From assembly GCF_000247695.1 (NCBI RefSeq), contig NW_004624843.1, positions 3,184,809 through 3,248,808 of the forward strand: DNA of 64,000 nt. Reading direction: 5' to 3'. Source of the stretch: Heterocephalus glaber (lineage: Eukaryota; Chordata; Mammalia; Rodentia; Bathyergidae). The notes beneath the pieces are model-generated. The model had not been told where the DNA came from. It made no database searches and was given only the letters and a program-made list of their open reading frames with translations. The translations under genes were made by a program, and so were the position numbers. Of the stretch, positions 36,251 to 48,175 are shown piece by piece (positions within the stretch are counted from its first letter, which is position 1; each line of letters starts with the position of its first letter).

Positions 36251-38314
36251 GGCAGGCTGCTCCTCAGTGAAACTACCAAGTCAAGGAACCATCAGGCCAA
36301 TCTGGGGACTGTTTTTACTGGGAGCTGAGTTGGATAGGGCAGAAATGAAATTCAAGTGAAAGATACAGAGAGGAACAAAAAATGGCTGCAGAGGACTTTG
36401 GAGAAAAACTTGCTATTGCCCGGTCCCAGCACTGGTCCCAGCACATCCCACTTGAGATATTTTCTCAAAAGGAGACAGTAAACATTTAAATTAGTTCTTA
36501 TGACTCTGTGTCTGGTTAGGCTATTTCTTTTCCTTTCAATGTGATGCTCTGTTGAGACAAGAGCTTGTTGAGGGTCAAGTCTTGGGAGGACAATACAACC
36601 CCCTCAGACAGAGGTGACCTGAATTGGGAGAAAGTGACAAAGAGGAAGGAGCCCTGTTCCGGGGGTTAGAGGTGGCTTGTGTGTGGATCTGGGGACAGCC
36701 TGGTGTTTGGGGAATTAATGCATCAGTGACAGATGAAGACAGAATGGAATTCATTTTCCACCTCTTCCAGATTTAGTCCAACGCTTGATATTCCCACAAA
36801 ACCCTGTTAGGCCCTCACATGGGCAAGAGCACAAAGCCCCTTCCACATCTTAGCACCTCTTTTCTCTCGACCCCCTTGATGGGCACAGTACCTTCTACTG
36901 TCTCCACTGGCTTCCTCACTGGGTCACGGAGAGCGTGGCTCATTCCCAGACAATGAACCAGAAGACAACAGACATACACTTATCTCGGTGGTAGGAGGGG
37001 GAATACAACCTTTTGAAATTAGAAGAGTAATTTGACTTTAAGTCAAGAACATCCCTGTGGGTTACAAATAAACACTGCAGCGTTAAAGAGCAGAGGCTGT
37101 CCACAGGGGGTCCATTCGGTTGTCTGGGTATGGACAGACCGGGCATTCTGGGGTCTGGGTTTCTCTGTGGTTGTATTTGCACACTGGTTTCTGGCAAGGG
37201 CAAAGTGTCTGCTTATGACCTGAATAAAATGCAGACATCACCTCATTGGGGCTCGTCAAAAGCACAACTTGTCCTCCCGTTCATCTTGGTCAGGCTAGCA
37301 GGAGCAGCCCAGTGAGGTCTTGCAGGGTCACTGTATCCCTCCCACTGGAGCGGAAGGTTGCACCCTTCATTCTGCTATAAGGCTCAGGCACACTTTGACC
37401 CTGTGAGCTGCTAACTCCCCATTAAGCCTCTGCATCTCCCTTTAAAGTGTTTCCCCTGGGATCGCTGGGGTTAGTGGCCATTGGGGTTAGTCTGAAGCTG
37501 GCTTCCAGGGTTATTAAAAGGAGGTGGCCCTGGGTTTCTTTGCTAATATTCCATTTTGAGCTCAGGGACTGGTCTTTTTAAAAATGAGGGTCCTGATTGA
37601 CATTCAGACTTCCAGATGGTCTGACCCCACCCTGTGGCCCTGTCTCCAGTATCCTTCTCCCTCTGCTATGGGATGATCTTTGGGATGTTGGGAAGTCCAG
37701 GGAGAGAGGCCAAAGGAGCTAATGCCAGTCTGCAAACAGGAGGAGATCTGTTTATCCTGTTAACAAAACCAACCGAGCCTTGCTTTGCCCTCCACTGCAA
37801 ATCCCCTGGGGCACTGAGCAGCCTGTGTCAACAGTTTTGGAAAATGCTAGAAGAAGGGGTCTGTTCAATGTTATTTACAATTCAGTAAACCCTAGCACTT
37901 CCCCAGTCTCGTGTTTCCTAACTGACCAGACCAAACTCTGCAAAGCTTCTCTATGGCTAGGCAAATACAACCCGCTTACACAAGGGCTGACTCTCCCCTC
38001 AGGCCAGCCACTGCGCCTGTCCACAGACACGGCCACCACGGCCCTAAGTGACACACGTGTGTCTGGCAGTCATACTCGGTCCCATTTCTGTGGGGACAGA
38101 CTGGGAGGGCTATGCAGCACAAGAAGCCGTGAGTTGGGACTGCATGGATCCCAGAAACTGCAGGAGCCGGAGTGTGCACAGCGCACAGCTCAGACCCTGC
38201 TCACTTCCCCGTTCTCTGCAGAGAAACAGTCCGGCTGTTTTTTTAAAAAGTCATTTGTGTGTTCCAGAAGTCGTACATAACCATCACAATGCTCTAGTCA
38301 GCCCAGAGTTGTCT
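36251..38314. other. No recognised feature
   Basis: No repeat was recognised. The 166-residue frame at 37780-38280 and its neighbours have no family signature, and overlapping frames in other registers are equally long. Confidence 0.4.
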
Positions 38315-38465
38315 AAAAGAGTGCTTCTCAAAATTTTACATTTCTGCAAAACACTCCATCTTATTATACTACAGATTCCAACCCGGAGGTCTGGGATGAG
38401 GGTCTGAGATTCTGTATTTTTAACCAGCTCCAAGAGATACAGATGGTGCCACACTGTCTGGGTCC
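38315..38465 (+). mobile_element. MER5-like hAT fragment
   Basis: AGAGTGCTTCTCAAAATTTT, AACCCGGAGGTCTGGGATGA and CTGTATTTTTAACCAGCTCC follow the MER5A layout, diverged. Confidence 0.6.
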
Positions 38466-39067
38466 CCAACTTCCTCACACCCATCTCTCTGGGTACAGTT
38501 GAGGTTGTGTCATTTTATATTGTTTTCTTTGCTAACAATGGAGAATGAACATCCTTCCAGATCAACACCTAAAACATACTCATTCTTTTTACCAGGCACC
38601 CAGAATTCCACGACATGCTTACTCTCTTTGCCTCCGATTGATGGAGAGTCAGGATGTTTCTAAGTTTGGGGCTATTTTTAAGCCTACTCATATTCATCTC
38701 CTCCCTCTGTTATGAAGCAGGAAGGAGACCTGGACCATTAGCAAGCGAACCTGGGCCTCATACCAAGTTCTAGCTTTCTCCGATTGAGGATGCCATGGCT
38801 CAGAATGAAGCCATCGAACTTAACTGCACAGCACATAGGAGCACAATTTCTGTGCTTCTTCAGCCAGGCTGTACTTTGTGCAAGAAATTTTACCTGTTCA
38901 CCAGGAGGCTTATGACATTCTCGGATAGGCAAAGTTCATCTTCCTTTGTGGTCAATTTTATTGGAATACTGTGAAGAGGCCAATTCCTGTTTTTATGTAT
39001 TAAAACACACATGCATAATAAATTTTGAAAAATAAAATTCACAGAAATTTTTAAGATTAAATCATGA
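38466..39067. other. No recognised feature
   Basis: No gene or clear repeat. Confidence 0.4.
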
Positions 39068-39256
39068 AGCCAGACACCATGCCATATGTCTATAATCCCA
39101 GCATTCTGGGAGGCTGGGGCAAGAGGATTGCAAGTTCAAACCCAGCTAGGGCAACTTAGTGACCTAGCAAACCCTGTCTCAAAATGAAAAATGAAAAGGA
39201 CTAGGGATGTAGTTCAGTGCAAAGGACCTGTGTTTAATCCCCAGTACTGGAAAAAA
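39068..39256 (+). mobile_element. B1-ID dimeric SINE
   Basis: The 7SL-like half (TCTATAATCCCAGCATTCTG, GGAGGCTGGGGCAAGAGGAT) is followed, after an A-rich linker, by an ID half (GGACTAGGGATGTAGTTCAG ... TTTAATCCCCAGTAC). This is the composite structure known from several rodent families outside the mouse-like group. Confidence 0.82.
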
Positions 39257-39414
39257 GAAGATGAGCTCAAAAAACAAATTTTTTTTTGTTTTGCTTTTGG
39301 CCAGGTTCTTTAGAGTTGAGGTGCCCTCAGGATATAGCTCATACCTTTCTGTACTTAGCAGCAATTTGCTGGATAATGTCTATCAGCCATGTTAATAATG
39401 GCATTGACCTAGTT

Positions 39415-39485
39415 GCACACTCTTATCTACAGGTGAGGAAACTGAGGGTTAGAGTAACTGACTGGCTCAAGTAGCTGATTAATTA
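39415..39485 (-). repeat. Short MIR fragment
   Basis: ATCTACAGGTGAGGAAACTG AGG... is the antisense MIR motif; short. Confidence 0.5.
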
Positions 39486-39571
39486 AAGCAGGTTCATAAT
39501 GTGGCCCAATTATTTAAAAAGCATGTGAACCTTTGCAAAGCTGTAAATAGTTTATAAATCTCTGTTTTAGC

Positions 39572-39770
39572 CTAGTGGTTGTCAAATCTCTCTGCATATT
39601 AAAATCAGAAGAAACTGTCATATCCCCAATGTTCAGGCCCAATCAAATCACAACCAATTAAATTAGAAGTACTTTGGGTAACATCCAAATATTAGTATTG
39701 TTTCAATTTTGTTTTCGAATTTACCATCTGATTCCAGAATTTGATCTAGGGTTGCCAGATCTAGAACACA
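39572..39770 (+). mobile_element. Possible MER5-like fragment
   Basis: TAGTGGTTGTCAAATCTCTC ... ATTAAAATCAGAAGAAACTG resembles a diverged MER5 start. Confidence 0.4.
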
Positions 39771-39780
39771 AAAATACTCT

Positions 39781-40195
39781 TTTCTGAGCATCCTTACAGG
39801 GTGTCATCAACAACATGGTGCATGCTGCCAAGTGCCATCCAATGAAATACAGGGTTGTAAAGACATTATGGGGTTACCTCACCCACCTTATTCGTGGGAT
39901 CTGGCACCTGTGACTTTTACCTCTTCCTCAAAGTCAAAAAGACCATGAAAGGTAAACATTTATGATCAATTCAGAGACAGCCTGAATTACAGAGTGAGAC
40001 TCTGTCTCAAAAAAAACCCCAAAAAACATAGAGGAACCCACGCAACTAAAAGTACTCATGAAAGAGGACTCCCAGAAATGCTTCAGATAGTGGCAAGAAT
40101 GATGGGATAAGCGTGTTCAAAGTGAGGGAAAGTATTTGGAAGGGGATTAATGACAATGCACCTTTTCCTGTAATAACTTCTTAAAATTTAAACAC
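39781..40195 (+). mobile_element. Mariner-family element (copy C), with SINE tail inside
   Basis: Sense text GTGCCATCCAATGAAATACA, AAAGTCAAAAAGACCATGAA, GAGGACTCCCAGAAATGCTT and AGTGGCAAGAATGATGGGAT parallels copies A and B. At 39977-40026 a B1-like right end (GAGTGAGACTCTGTCTCAAA) interrupts it. Transposase coding is lost. Confidence 0.75.
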
Positions 40196-41043
40196 TCACC
40201 ATCTATGCCTGTCCCACCTCATACAAGTATGCACTGCAAACCCTCCCATCTTCCAACCAAGCTCTTATGTCCCAGACTTGGTGAAGGAGGCACCAAGAAA
40301 CCCTATGTCTACTTTTGCTAAAGTTTCTCAGGATTACATGTGCAAACAAACCAGCAAGGAACAAAATTCTAATCTGCCAGTCACAGCAGCAAACACTGAA
40401 AGAATACAAAGAGAAAAGTCAGACCTGCGGCCGGTTTTCTGTTTTCTTCTCAGGAAAGGGAGGTAGAGAGCCACATAAAATGTGCACAGATGGCCGCCCC
40501 TGGAAGCTCCTGGACCCCGCAGCTGCCAGCTGGTAACTTGATTTCAACCAGTCATGTGAAAGCAATCATTCCACAGGCCTCCTCGCCCAGAGCCCAAGAA
40601 TCTGTACCCCTCCCTGGGGTTTGCAGATGAACTTATGATGCTCCAAGAACCATAAGAATGCTCTGAGCGTCCGTGTTTGTGTAACTGCTGATGTCCTCCT
40701 ACCGGACCCCACAGTTCCGCACACAGAGTTGCCTTCCCTGCGTACATTTTCCCGTTTGGAAATAGTTTTCCTTCTAGTTTCAAACCTAAAAGTGATACCC
40801 ATGGAAAACCAAGGTGGGTTCCGTCCTGCACCATTTCACCCAGACCGACTCCCGTCCAAACAGACCCCAAATCCAAGACAAGCAATGTGTGGGTGAGGAG
40901 AGAGAGCAGCGAGGCCTGGGACTTTCACCAGAGCCATGTGAAGAAAGCGAAGCGGGGAGCAAGGCTGACCAGGCTCCTGCCCAGAAAACCAGCAGGCAGC
41001 CAAGCCACCCTCTTCTCTGTCAGCAGAGGAGACTTCGGCTTCC

Positions 41044-41083
<40 letters not shown>

Positions 41084-41659
41084 CCAATTAGCCCTTGCTT
41101 GGCCCTCCTACTGCTCCAGATGGTCCCATGATCGATTACAGCCCAGAAAACGTTTGAAGGCATGCGTCCCCTCTGAGGTTAAGACTATGAAATCCCATTT
41201 CTCCACGGAGGTCCCCTCTGTACCCTGGAAGCCACAAAATCCTTCCTGGGGCATACAGCCCAATTCACCAGGCTGCCTGAGCTCACTGGAAGCTCACAAT
41301 GGCCACAGCGATTCACACTGCAGCCCTCTGCCCACAAGCCCCCCATGGGCCAGGACACCATCTGGTTACCAGGACCAGTGTGTGCAGCAGCCCCAGGCCA
41401 CCCTGGAAGGCCAGTGAGACTGGGCTCAGGCTCCCAGGAGGGACACATACTCTCCTCCCACTCTGCTTGCTGTGCACCCAGCCACGCACCATGCATTTCC
41501 TGAGCTCCTGATCCATTCTGATGCAGTCTAGACCCTCCGCTAGACAGTGAGTGAGCCCAATAGTAACAAAGTCTCTGTCCTCAAAAATCTGAGCATGCAA
41601 ACCTAAAAAATGATGCAAGGAGAAAGAAGAAGGCCTCCCAGAAGATGCAGTGCCTGCTG
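40196..41659. other. Intergenic DNA with a CA microsatellite
   Basis: The (CA)n run at 41047-41082 lies within overlapping long frames (40814-41417 plus; 40544-40885 and 41185-41705 minus) that translate repeat or show no family signature. 41519-41640 may be an L2 fragment. Confidence 0.45.
41047..41082. repeat. (CA)n microsatellite
   Basis: About 17 uninterrupted CA units. Confidence 0.95.
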
Positions 41660-41662
41660 TGA

Positions 41663-42190
41663 GCATTAATTGCCGTATGTCAACTTGACTGGAGCCAGAA
41701 AACATCTAGCAGATCACTATGGCACAGTTCTGGGTGTGTCTGTGGATGAACGACATGTAGACCAGCAAACTGAAGGGAAAGACCCACCCTGGTAGTAGAT
41801 GGTACCAACCAATAGGCTTGTAGCCTGGAAGGAAAAAAAAAAAAAGGAAAGAATAAAAGTACGCCCATTTTTAAAGAGCATCAGTTTTCGGGAGTGGGTG
41901 CCTCTTTCATCAGCTCTGAACATTGGTCTCTGGTTCCTTCAGCCTTACGATACACACTTGCACCAGCAACTCTCTGGTGGGCTTCTAGCCTTTGACCTTG
42001 GACTGGTGTCGTATCCTCCATCCCTCTGGTTCTGCAGCTTTCATCTTCTTGGGCTGAGAAGCTACTGGATTCTCTGTGCCTCAGCAAGCAGACAGCCATT
42101 GTGGATTCACCTGCCTCTGATCCTGTAAGCTACCTAATGACATATTTGTGAGTATTTCTCCTGATTCTGTGCTTCTAGTGAACCCTAACA
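41663..42190 (+). mobile_element. MLT2-like ERVL LTR
   Basis: TGTCAACTTGACTGGAGCCA, TTCTGGGTGTGTCTGTGGAT, AAGACCCACCCTGG, then GGGCTTCTAGCCTTTGACCT and AGTGAACCCTAACAA match the MLT2 LTR layout from end to end. No internal region is adjacent. Confidence 0.78.
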
Positions 42191-43121
42191 AATACCCCTG
42201 CAGTGAGACAAGGTCCTTTTGGCATCTGGTGAGAGAGACAGAGAGGGTGGAAGGACCACAAGGTCAGGAGTGCAAAAGGCAATTTCACCACAGCAGATTT
42301 CATTCTCCCTCCTGGCAAAGCCACATCAAGTGCTCTGGCCAAGGCCATGCTCAGTGAAGCTGGAGAAGATTATACCTAGAGGTGATCATTAGTGTTTCAC
42401 TGATAAAAGTGAAAAATTGGAAATCCTTTGAATATCCAACCATAAACACATGATTAAGTGTTTAGACAGTAACTGTTGGATAGCCTAGTAGGTGCTTTCA
42501 TTCACTCATTTCTTCATTCAGCAAATATTCATTGGGCACTTAATCTCTGCCTATCCAAAGTCCAACCCTGGAGATCCAGGTATGAGTGAAAAAGAGGAGG
42601 ACCTTGCCCTACAACAGAGTATACTTCAATGAAATACATATCTGTACCTTGTAACTTTAGATAAGCCAATCAGAGTGGAACTAAAGGCCTCTATCCGAAA
42701 AAGAGGGACAGTTGGCCAAAAATGTGTTGGAAAAACACAGAGGACAGGTACACTATCAACTCCCTTATCAAAGTTTTCAAACAAATCACAAACTCTGTAC
42801 ACGGTGTGCCTTTTGTAAGAAAGATTAGCATAGTTTAATAATATAAATCTGAAGGCAGATGGTCAATTCCGTGAAGAATGTGGTAATTTACACAGTTCTT
42901 GCTGGCTGCTAGGAACAAAGGCCTGTAAGAAGTCACCCCTTTGCTGGGCGGTTTTCTGAGGACCCTGGTGGATGCTGGGGCATCCGTCCAAGAGAGCACC
43001 ACACGTCCACCCCTCATCACTGCCTCCCTGCCTTTCAGGAGGGAGGGGGATTTCTCCTAGAGGTAGGAGCCAAGAAGATACTACACAGTGAAGAGCAATA
43101 GCAGGAAGGGATAGTTATTTT
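42191..43121. other. Intergenic DNA with an L2-like fragment
   Basis: CATTCAGCAAATATTCATTG GGC... at 42505-42620 resembles L2. The rest is unrecognised. Confidence 0.45.
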
Positions 43122-43218
43122 CTCAGTCTTTTTTTTTCTTTTGTGGTTCTGAGGATTGAACCCAGGGCCTTCTGTATCCTAGGCAAGTGCTCTACCACTT
43201 AACTACATCCCTAGCCCT
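43122..43218 (-). mobile_element. ID SINE, antisense
   Basis: Poly-T, then GAGGATTGAACCCAGGGCCT, GCAAGTGCTCTACCACTTAA and CTACATCCCTAGCCC: an inverted ID-type element. Confidence 0.85.
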
Positions 43219-43706
43219 TTTATTTAATGAACAATTTATAAAACAAACCCATTTCCACTTCAGGCGTCCAAGAAAGCCCGGCACAGCCCTGTTAGCAGAT
43301 GCCCCACTGCATCTTCCTGCCTTTAAACTGCTCAGCCAGCTCCCAGCCAGCCAAGAGGCTCCCAAAAGTCGGATCGTGGCCAACCAAGCCAGCAGTAATG
43401 CTCATTTCTTTGACATGGGGGGGATGTAAAATTACCTTTTTCAATTTGAGAACATTTTAAACAAAATCATTTATTTTTAACAAACATAAACATATAGGTA
43501 ATAGATTAAAATTCTAGGATCCTCAAGAGCTGGAAGTTTGGGTTTATTTTCAGTTATGACCAGTTTTAAACAACTTATGCCACACAAGTTGTCCATTTTA
43601 TTGAGCCTCTGTCACTCACAAATTGAGAGAGAGCGGGAGCCGGTGCGGGGGGGCATTGGAAATGGAGCAAGGGTCCAGGTTCCTGAGGGTAATTAGCTCA
43701 GTATAG
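43219..43706. other. No recognised feature
   Basis: No gene or repeat was recognised. Confidence 0.4.
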
Positions 43707-44226
43707 TGTTACCTCCAGTGGGTCTGGGGTCTCCAGCCCACCTCCAAAACTTCTCAACTTCTTCTCTCTGACGTAGAAAGAGCAAGAGGATTCAGAAGAT
43801 CGCAACAAAGTGAGAGTAAAGTTTATTTGCAGAAGGAAGTGACACAAAGCCTCTCTGAGGAGCAGGGGAACCTGGAGCTGAGTCACCACTGAATCTGAGA
43901 CTGTGGTCCTATTTTATGGAGTAGGGCCCTGTCTCCACTCCCGTCTTCACTTCCACTTGATTGGTTGGATATTGGGCTTGCTGCTAGGGGTGTGGGTATT
44001 GGGGGCTAATCAGGGGACTTGGGGAGGCACAGCGACCTGCACTAGGAGGGACAGTGCTGCCTGCACAGAGGAAGGTGCTAAGCCACAACCTGTCAACTTC
44101 AGAAGAAAAACCACAAAACTGCTGAAAACCTGCTCATTTTTTATAGATACTTCAGGCTGCTTTTTCTAAGCTCCTAAAAAGGCCTTGGTCTTTTAACCCT
44201 GCCCAGGGCTCCCTTCTACTCCTGCA
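43707..44226 (-). mobile_element. Solo class-I-like LTR (520 bp) with 4-bp target duplication
   Basis: Boundaries are TG...CA, with ATAG immediately outside on both sides (43703-43706 and 44227-44230). On the minus strand AATAAA (43822-43827) is followed by CTTTACTCTCACTTTGTTGC, a typical R/U5 layout of class I (ERV1) LTRs. No gag, pol or env sequence is adjacent, so it is most simply a recombined solo LTR. Confidence 0.75.
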
Positions 44227-44230
44227 ATAG

Positions 44231-46084
44231 ATTATTTTGCTAATGTTTTGACAGCAGCCCCATTGACCAATATGTTTTATGCAAACAGAATGGGAGCACA
44301 GATAACTGGCAATCATGTTTTTGGTACCCACTGGAGTCTCCCCATTTGAAGCTGACAGAGTCCCTGCTCATGGGACAAACGTCGACTTGGGCACGTGGAA
44401 AGGGCTGTCTGGCTATTCTGCATTCAGCCTTCGCCACCCACCTCCTACCGGCAGGTACTCACAGCTTTCAGTATATCCCTACCTATGCGATCCCATGAAG
44501 ACCATCTACCTGAATACTTACCCAAAAGTGTTAGAACATGCATGACTCAAAGCTTGGCCCAAAGCAGTCCCACAGTAAATGTCTCCAGTGCGGTAAGACC
44601 CAGAACATGTTCTTTTCACAAGCCCACCAGGGAGCTCTACAATCCGGCAGGCTTGGGAAACTGGCTTGACACAAGCACATTCATGTGGAATAACAGAAAT
44701 AAAAAGATTGGGTAAGAGGTTGGGAAGAGTTCACTGATGGATTTCAGCCACCCAGGTGTAATGGGGTGGGAAGAGGCATGGCAGACGATATGAAGGAAAC
44801 CACTCCACAAATAATAACTAGTTTGGGCGAGTGGGAAAGGCTGAGGGGCAGAGTTTCCACCCAGAAGAACCAGAAAAATCTCACTGAGTAATCACCTAAA
44901 CAAAACCAAAGAGGCAAAAGGAAATATTGTGTGGGTCTTCGGAGTAATAGAGATGGAAGAAAACAGCTGGAAATTGGTCCTTTTTATGTTAAGTAAGTAG
45001 TGATTTCTTTTAAAGGAAGTACCATGAAGAATAACAGCAATCCCCCATGCTTACGGAGGGGCTCCAGACACAATAGCCTTCTGAGAAAGGTTGACTTGCT
45101 GAACCCTAGAAATAAAGCTTTGAAATACAGTCAACCAATGTGCACATCAACCACAAACTTAATCCTAGTGCCTCAGATGTCCCTACGACATCCAAAACAG
45201 TCCATTCCACATTTCAACTGCCTGGATCACAGGTCTTATTCTATTACACAATCATTTCTCATCAGTCTCACTTGAGACTACGTGAGAATTAGAGTAAATC
45301 CATTTGTAACACACCTTAAAACTTACATAAAGAACAAACCATATGAGTCATGTCCCTTGCTACCTGATTTAACGCTTGGAAGCCTTTTTACATAAACATC
45401 ACCTTGTGCTGGAAGCTTTTTGTGCTTAGTCCCAAGTTCCAAGCTAAAGCACCCATGAGACTCTGTAGCTGAAATATTAACTTGTTCATCCAGTACACAG
45501 CAGAGTTCAATCATCTCTCTTGTGGACTATTCTTGACCTTGCCTTGCCTGCCTCACTCAACTGACATTTTCATGGCCAGTGGAGACCAGAGCGCTTCTGG
45601 AGGAACAGTGAGTATGTGTATGACCCGTCCAGCCTCGTGAACTCATCTACAACTTGGTGATAGCACCGGTGTCCCACTGATCTTGGGGAATACATCTTCC
45701 TTCTTCCCAGATGTAACTGTCCCATCTTTAAAGTGAGGTTGACCAGAGGAATGTCAAACCCTAAATAGTTGGCCGAGCTCTGTTCTTCATACACACTCAC
45801 ATGTAAAGCTCATGCTCAAGTTTTATTCTTTATCTTCTGGACCAAGGCTCAAAGGGGGCTGCTTTGCACCCACTTCTATGAAAAGATCCAGACACAGCTC
45901 ATGACATCCAGGACCATGGACAATCCTAGGCCCATCTGGAGTCATGGTATTTCTCAGTCTTCCTCACAAAGCCAACTGGAAAAGCTGTCAGTGGCTTACT
46001 AACACATAGTGGGCATTTAATAGATATTTTCTTAGTGGATGGATTAGAAGGCCTAAGTAGATGAGTAAGTGGATGGGTAGATTA
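44231..46084. other. No recognised feature
   Basis: No gene or clear repeat. Confidence 0.4.
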
Positions 46085-46300
46085 TGACCATGAACAGGGG
46101 TCTGGTTCCATGTCTCAAAAATTGTGGAACCTTGTAAACCTATTTAAACTCTCTAGGACTTAGTTTCTCTGTCTTAAAAAAAGCAGTAATAAAAATCCCT
46201 ACCTCATAAGGTTATGTGAGGATTAAAGAAGATAATTTTCACAGACTGCTTAGCACTTGGGCCAATAAATGGTTAGTTTTATAAACGCTAACTACCTTTA
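46085..46300 (+). repeat. MIR SINE
   Basis: TTAAACTCTCTAGGACTTAG, CCCTACCTCATAAGGTTATG TG... and CAGACTGCTTAGCACTTGGG match the 3' two-thirds of MIR. Confidence 0.75.
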
Positions 46301-47689
46301 TTAAGTAATGAGTACAGGTCACCCGATTACAAAGAAAACCTTGAATCTCACTAAATCGTGAAAAGACAAGGCATCCAGAGAATTCTGTGGCACATTCCTG
46401 GAACCCACCTCCAAACCAGTCAGGAAACACCACCAGGGCCTGATGAGGCTCCTGGGAAGAGCACTGGACCACAGCAGTGTGCACTTGGTGAAGGTGCCTC
46501 ATAGGTGTGTATGGGGTGGATTGGATGAGTGAGCAAATGCAGCAATGGATGGACAGACGAAAGCCAGAAAAGATGAGAGAATGACTGCTTGTCCAGTTCA
46601 GTGCTTTTAACCCAGTGGTGGCTTTGTTTCCTGGGGCATATTTGGCAATACAAGGAGGCATTTTTTGGTTGCCATAACTGGGAGATGCCACTGGTAGCTA
46701 GTGGGTAGAGACCAGAGAGGCCATGAAACATCCTACAATGCAGAGCAACAAAGAATTTCCAGTCCAAAGCATCCACAGTACAGAGCTTAAGAACCCCGGT
46801 CTAGTTCACTGGTTTTAAAACTCTCCTCCTCCATGGAACATCTGTCTGTCTGTAATATTCTGTGTGTACAAGTGCACACACTAACACACAGCTACTGTGT
46901 TTGGGGGATAGATCTGTCTAAAATTCAGCTGGATCTAAGGATCACTATACTTACTGTACTCTGTATGTCAAGGACTTAACAGACGTCTCACTCTAAGGAA
47001 GATCATGCTGTCATGGGTGAAATTAAAATTCCCAGTGGGAGTCATGTGTCAGAAAGACAGCGAGAATTGCTTGACTTCAAAATCAGGAACCACAATATCT
47101 GAATTTCAAATTGCTAAGGGGCTTTTTGGGTTGAGAAAGCAGGAAACTGCCTTATTAAAGGATAATTTGCCCACGGAATATTTTCCACACAGACCAATGT
47201 AATAATAAAAGGATTTCAATTTCGTGAAGATTCTCTTTTGCACTTTGGAGTTCGTAGCAAAAAAGGCAGCAGAAAAGTGCCAGCCACGAGGTGCGGCCTT
47301 TCCTGCCACACGGCAGCCTGGAAATGTGTCTGTGGGTGAAGTTTAAATCTGCAGATTAGAAAAATTTAAATGATTGGGATGGGAAATCATCAGAGGAAAA
47401 TCTATGTCTCAAAATCAAGGAGCTCTGAATCAACCTAGACACGAAAATTTGTAAGACACAAACTATGTTCCATTTCTGCTCCGATCCCCGCTGCCCGGTC
47501 TTCCTCCCCAGCCACCGTGTGATATTTGTGTTTCTCCTTCACCCTGAGGTCTTTGGCCACAGCTCACCTCTCTGTCTTCATGCTACTAACCCTCTCTCTT
47601 GCAATTTTTGATGCCTTTATCATGTTTTTGAAATTTAACTGCTGCTTAGATTTTTATCTTCCTAAATTGATTTTTCCCTGACCTGAAAT
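46301..47689. other. No recognised feature
   Basis: The 150-residue minus frame at 46239-46691 begins in MIR sequence and has no family signature. Confidence 0.4.
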
Positions 47690-47965
47690 CTCAAATAAAT
47701 GGAATCAGGCACCTTGTCCTCTCCTGTGTCTGCTTTTTCCAGATGTGTTGCTGCATACTTCAAATGATGTTTCTTTCCTCTTTTAGTGGGATGCTAGTGT
47801 ACTGAGGACTATTACAAATAAAGTCACGGTAAATGTTCTTGTACGAGACTTTTAAAAATACATCCCTTTGATGCCCTTAGGCAGTTACCTAGGTGTGACA
47901 CTGCTGGGTCACACAGCAGCCCCTGTGGATCCTGACCTTGCACCTGATGCTCCAGTCTGACTCAA
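47690..47965 (-). mobile_element. Old L1M 3' fragment
   Basis: TAAATGGAATCAGGCACCTT, TTGTACGAGACTTTTAAAAA and TTACCTAGGTGTGACACTGC TGGGTC... are the antisense text of L1M 3' ends. Confidence 0.65.
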
Positions 47966-48039
47966 CTTTTTCAGCTACTCCGCAGTGCCCAATGTCAACT
48001 TCTGAGACTGCCCACATCTTCCCTCCTTTCATCTAGTCA

Positions 48040-48175
48040 ATTCCCCCTCCATCCTTCAGATCCCGACTTAGATTTCACATGTCAAGGAACCCTCCCTGCT
48101 TCTATGTAGCCTGCCAGGTAATCCCTTCTGGAGCTCCTATTCCTGTTATCATCACTACTAACATCTTATTATCAA
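48040..48175 (+). repeat. L2-like fragment
   Basis: TTCAGATCCCGACTTAGATT, AAGGAACCCTCCCTGCTTCT and GCTCCTATTCCTGTTATC resemble the L2 3' region. Confidence 0.5.

Noticed and set aside
37780..38280. 166-residue plus-strand frame
   Set aside because: No protein-family motif; alternative frames in the same stretch are of similar length. No splice or promoter context.
40814..41417. Overlapping frames up to 176 residues on the plus strand
   Set aside because: Both cross a CA microsatellite (Thr-His repeats), lack a family signature, and coexist with equally long frames on the minus strand.
46239..46691. 150-residue minus-strand frame
   Set aside because: It starts in MIR-derived sequence and has no domain or conserved motif.
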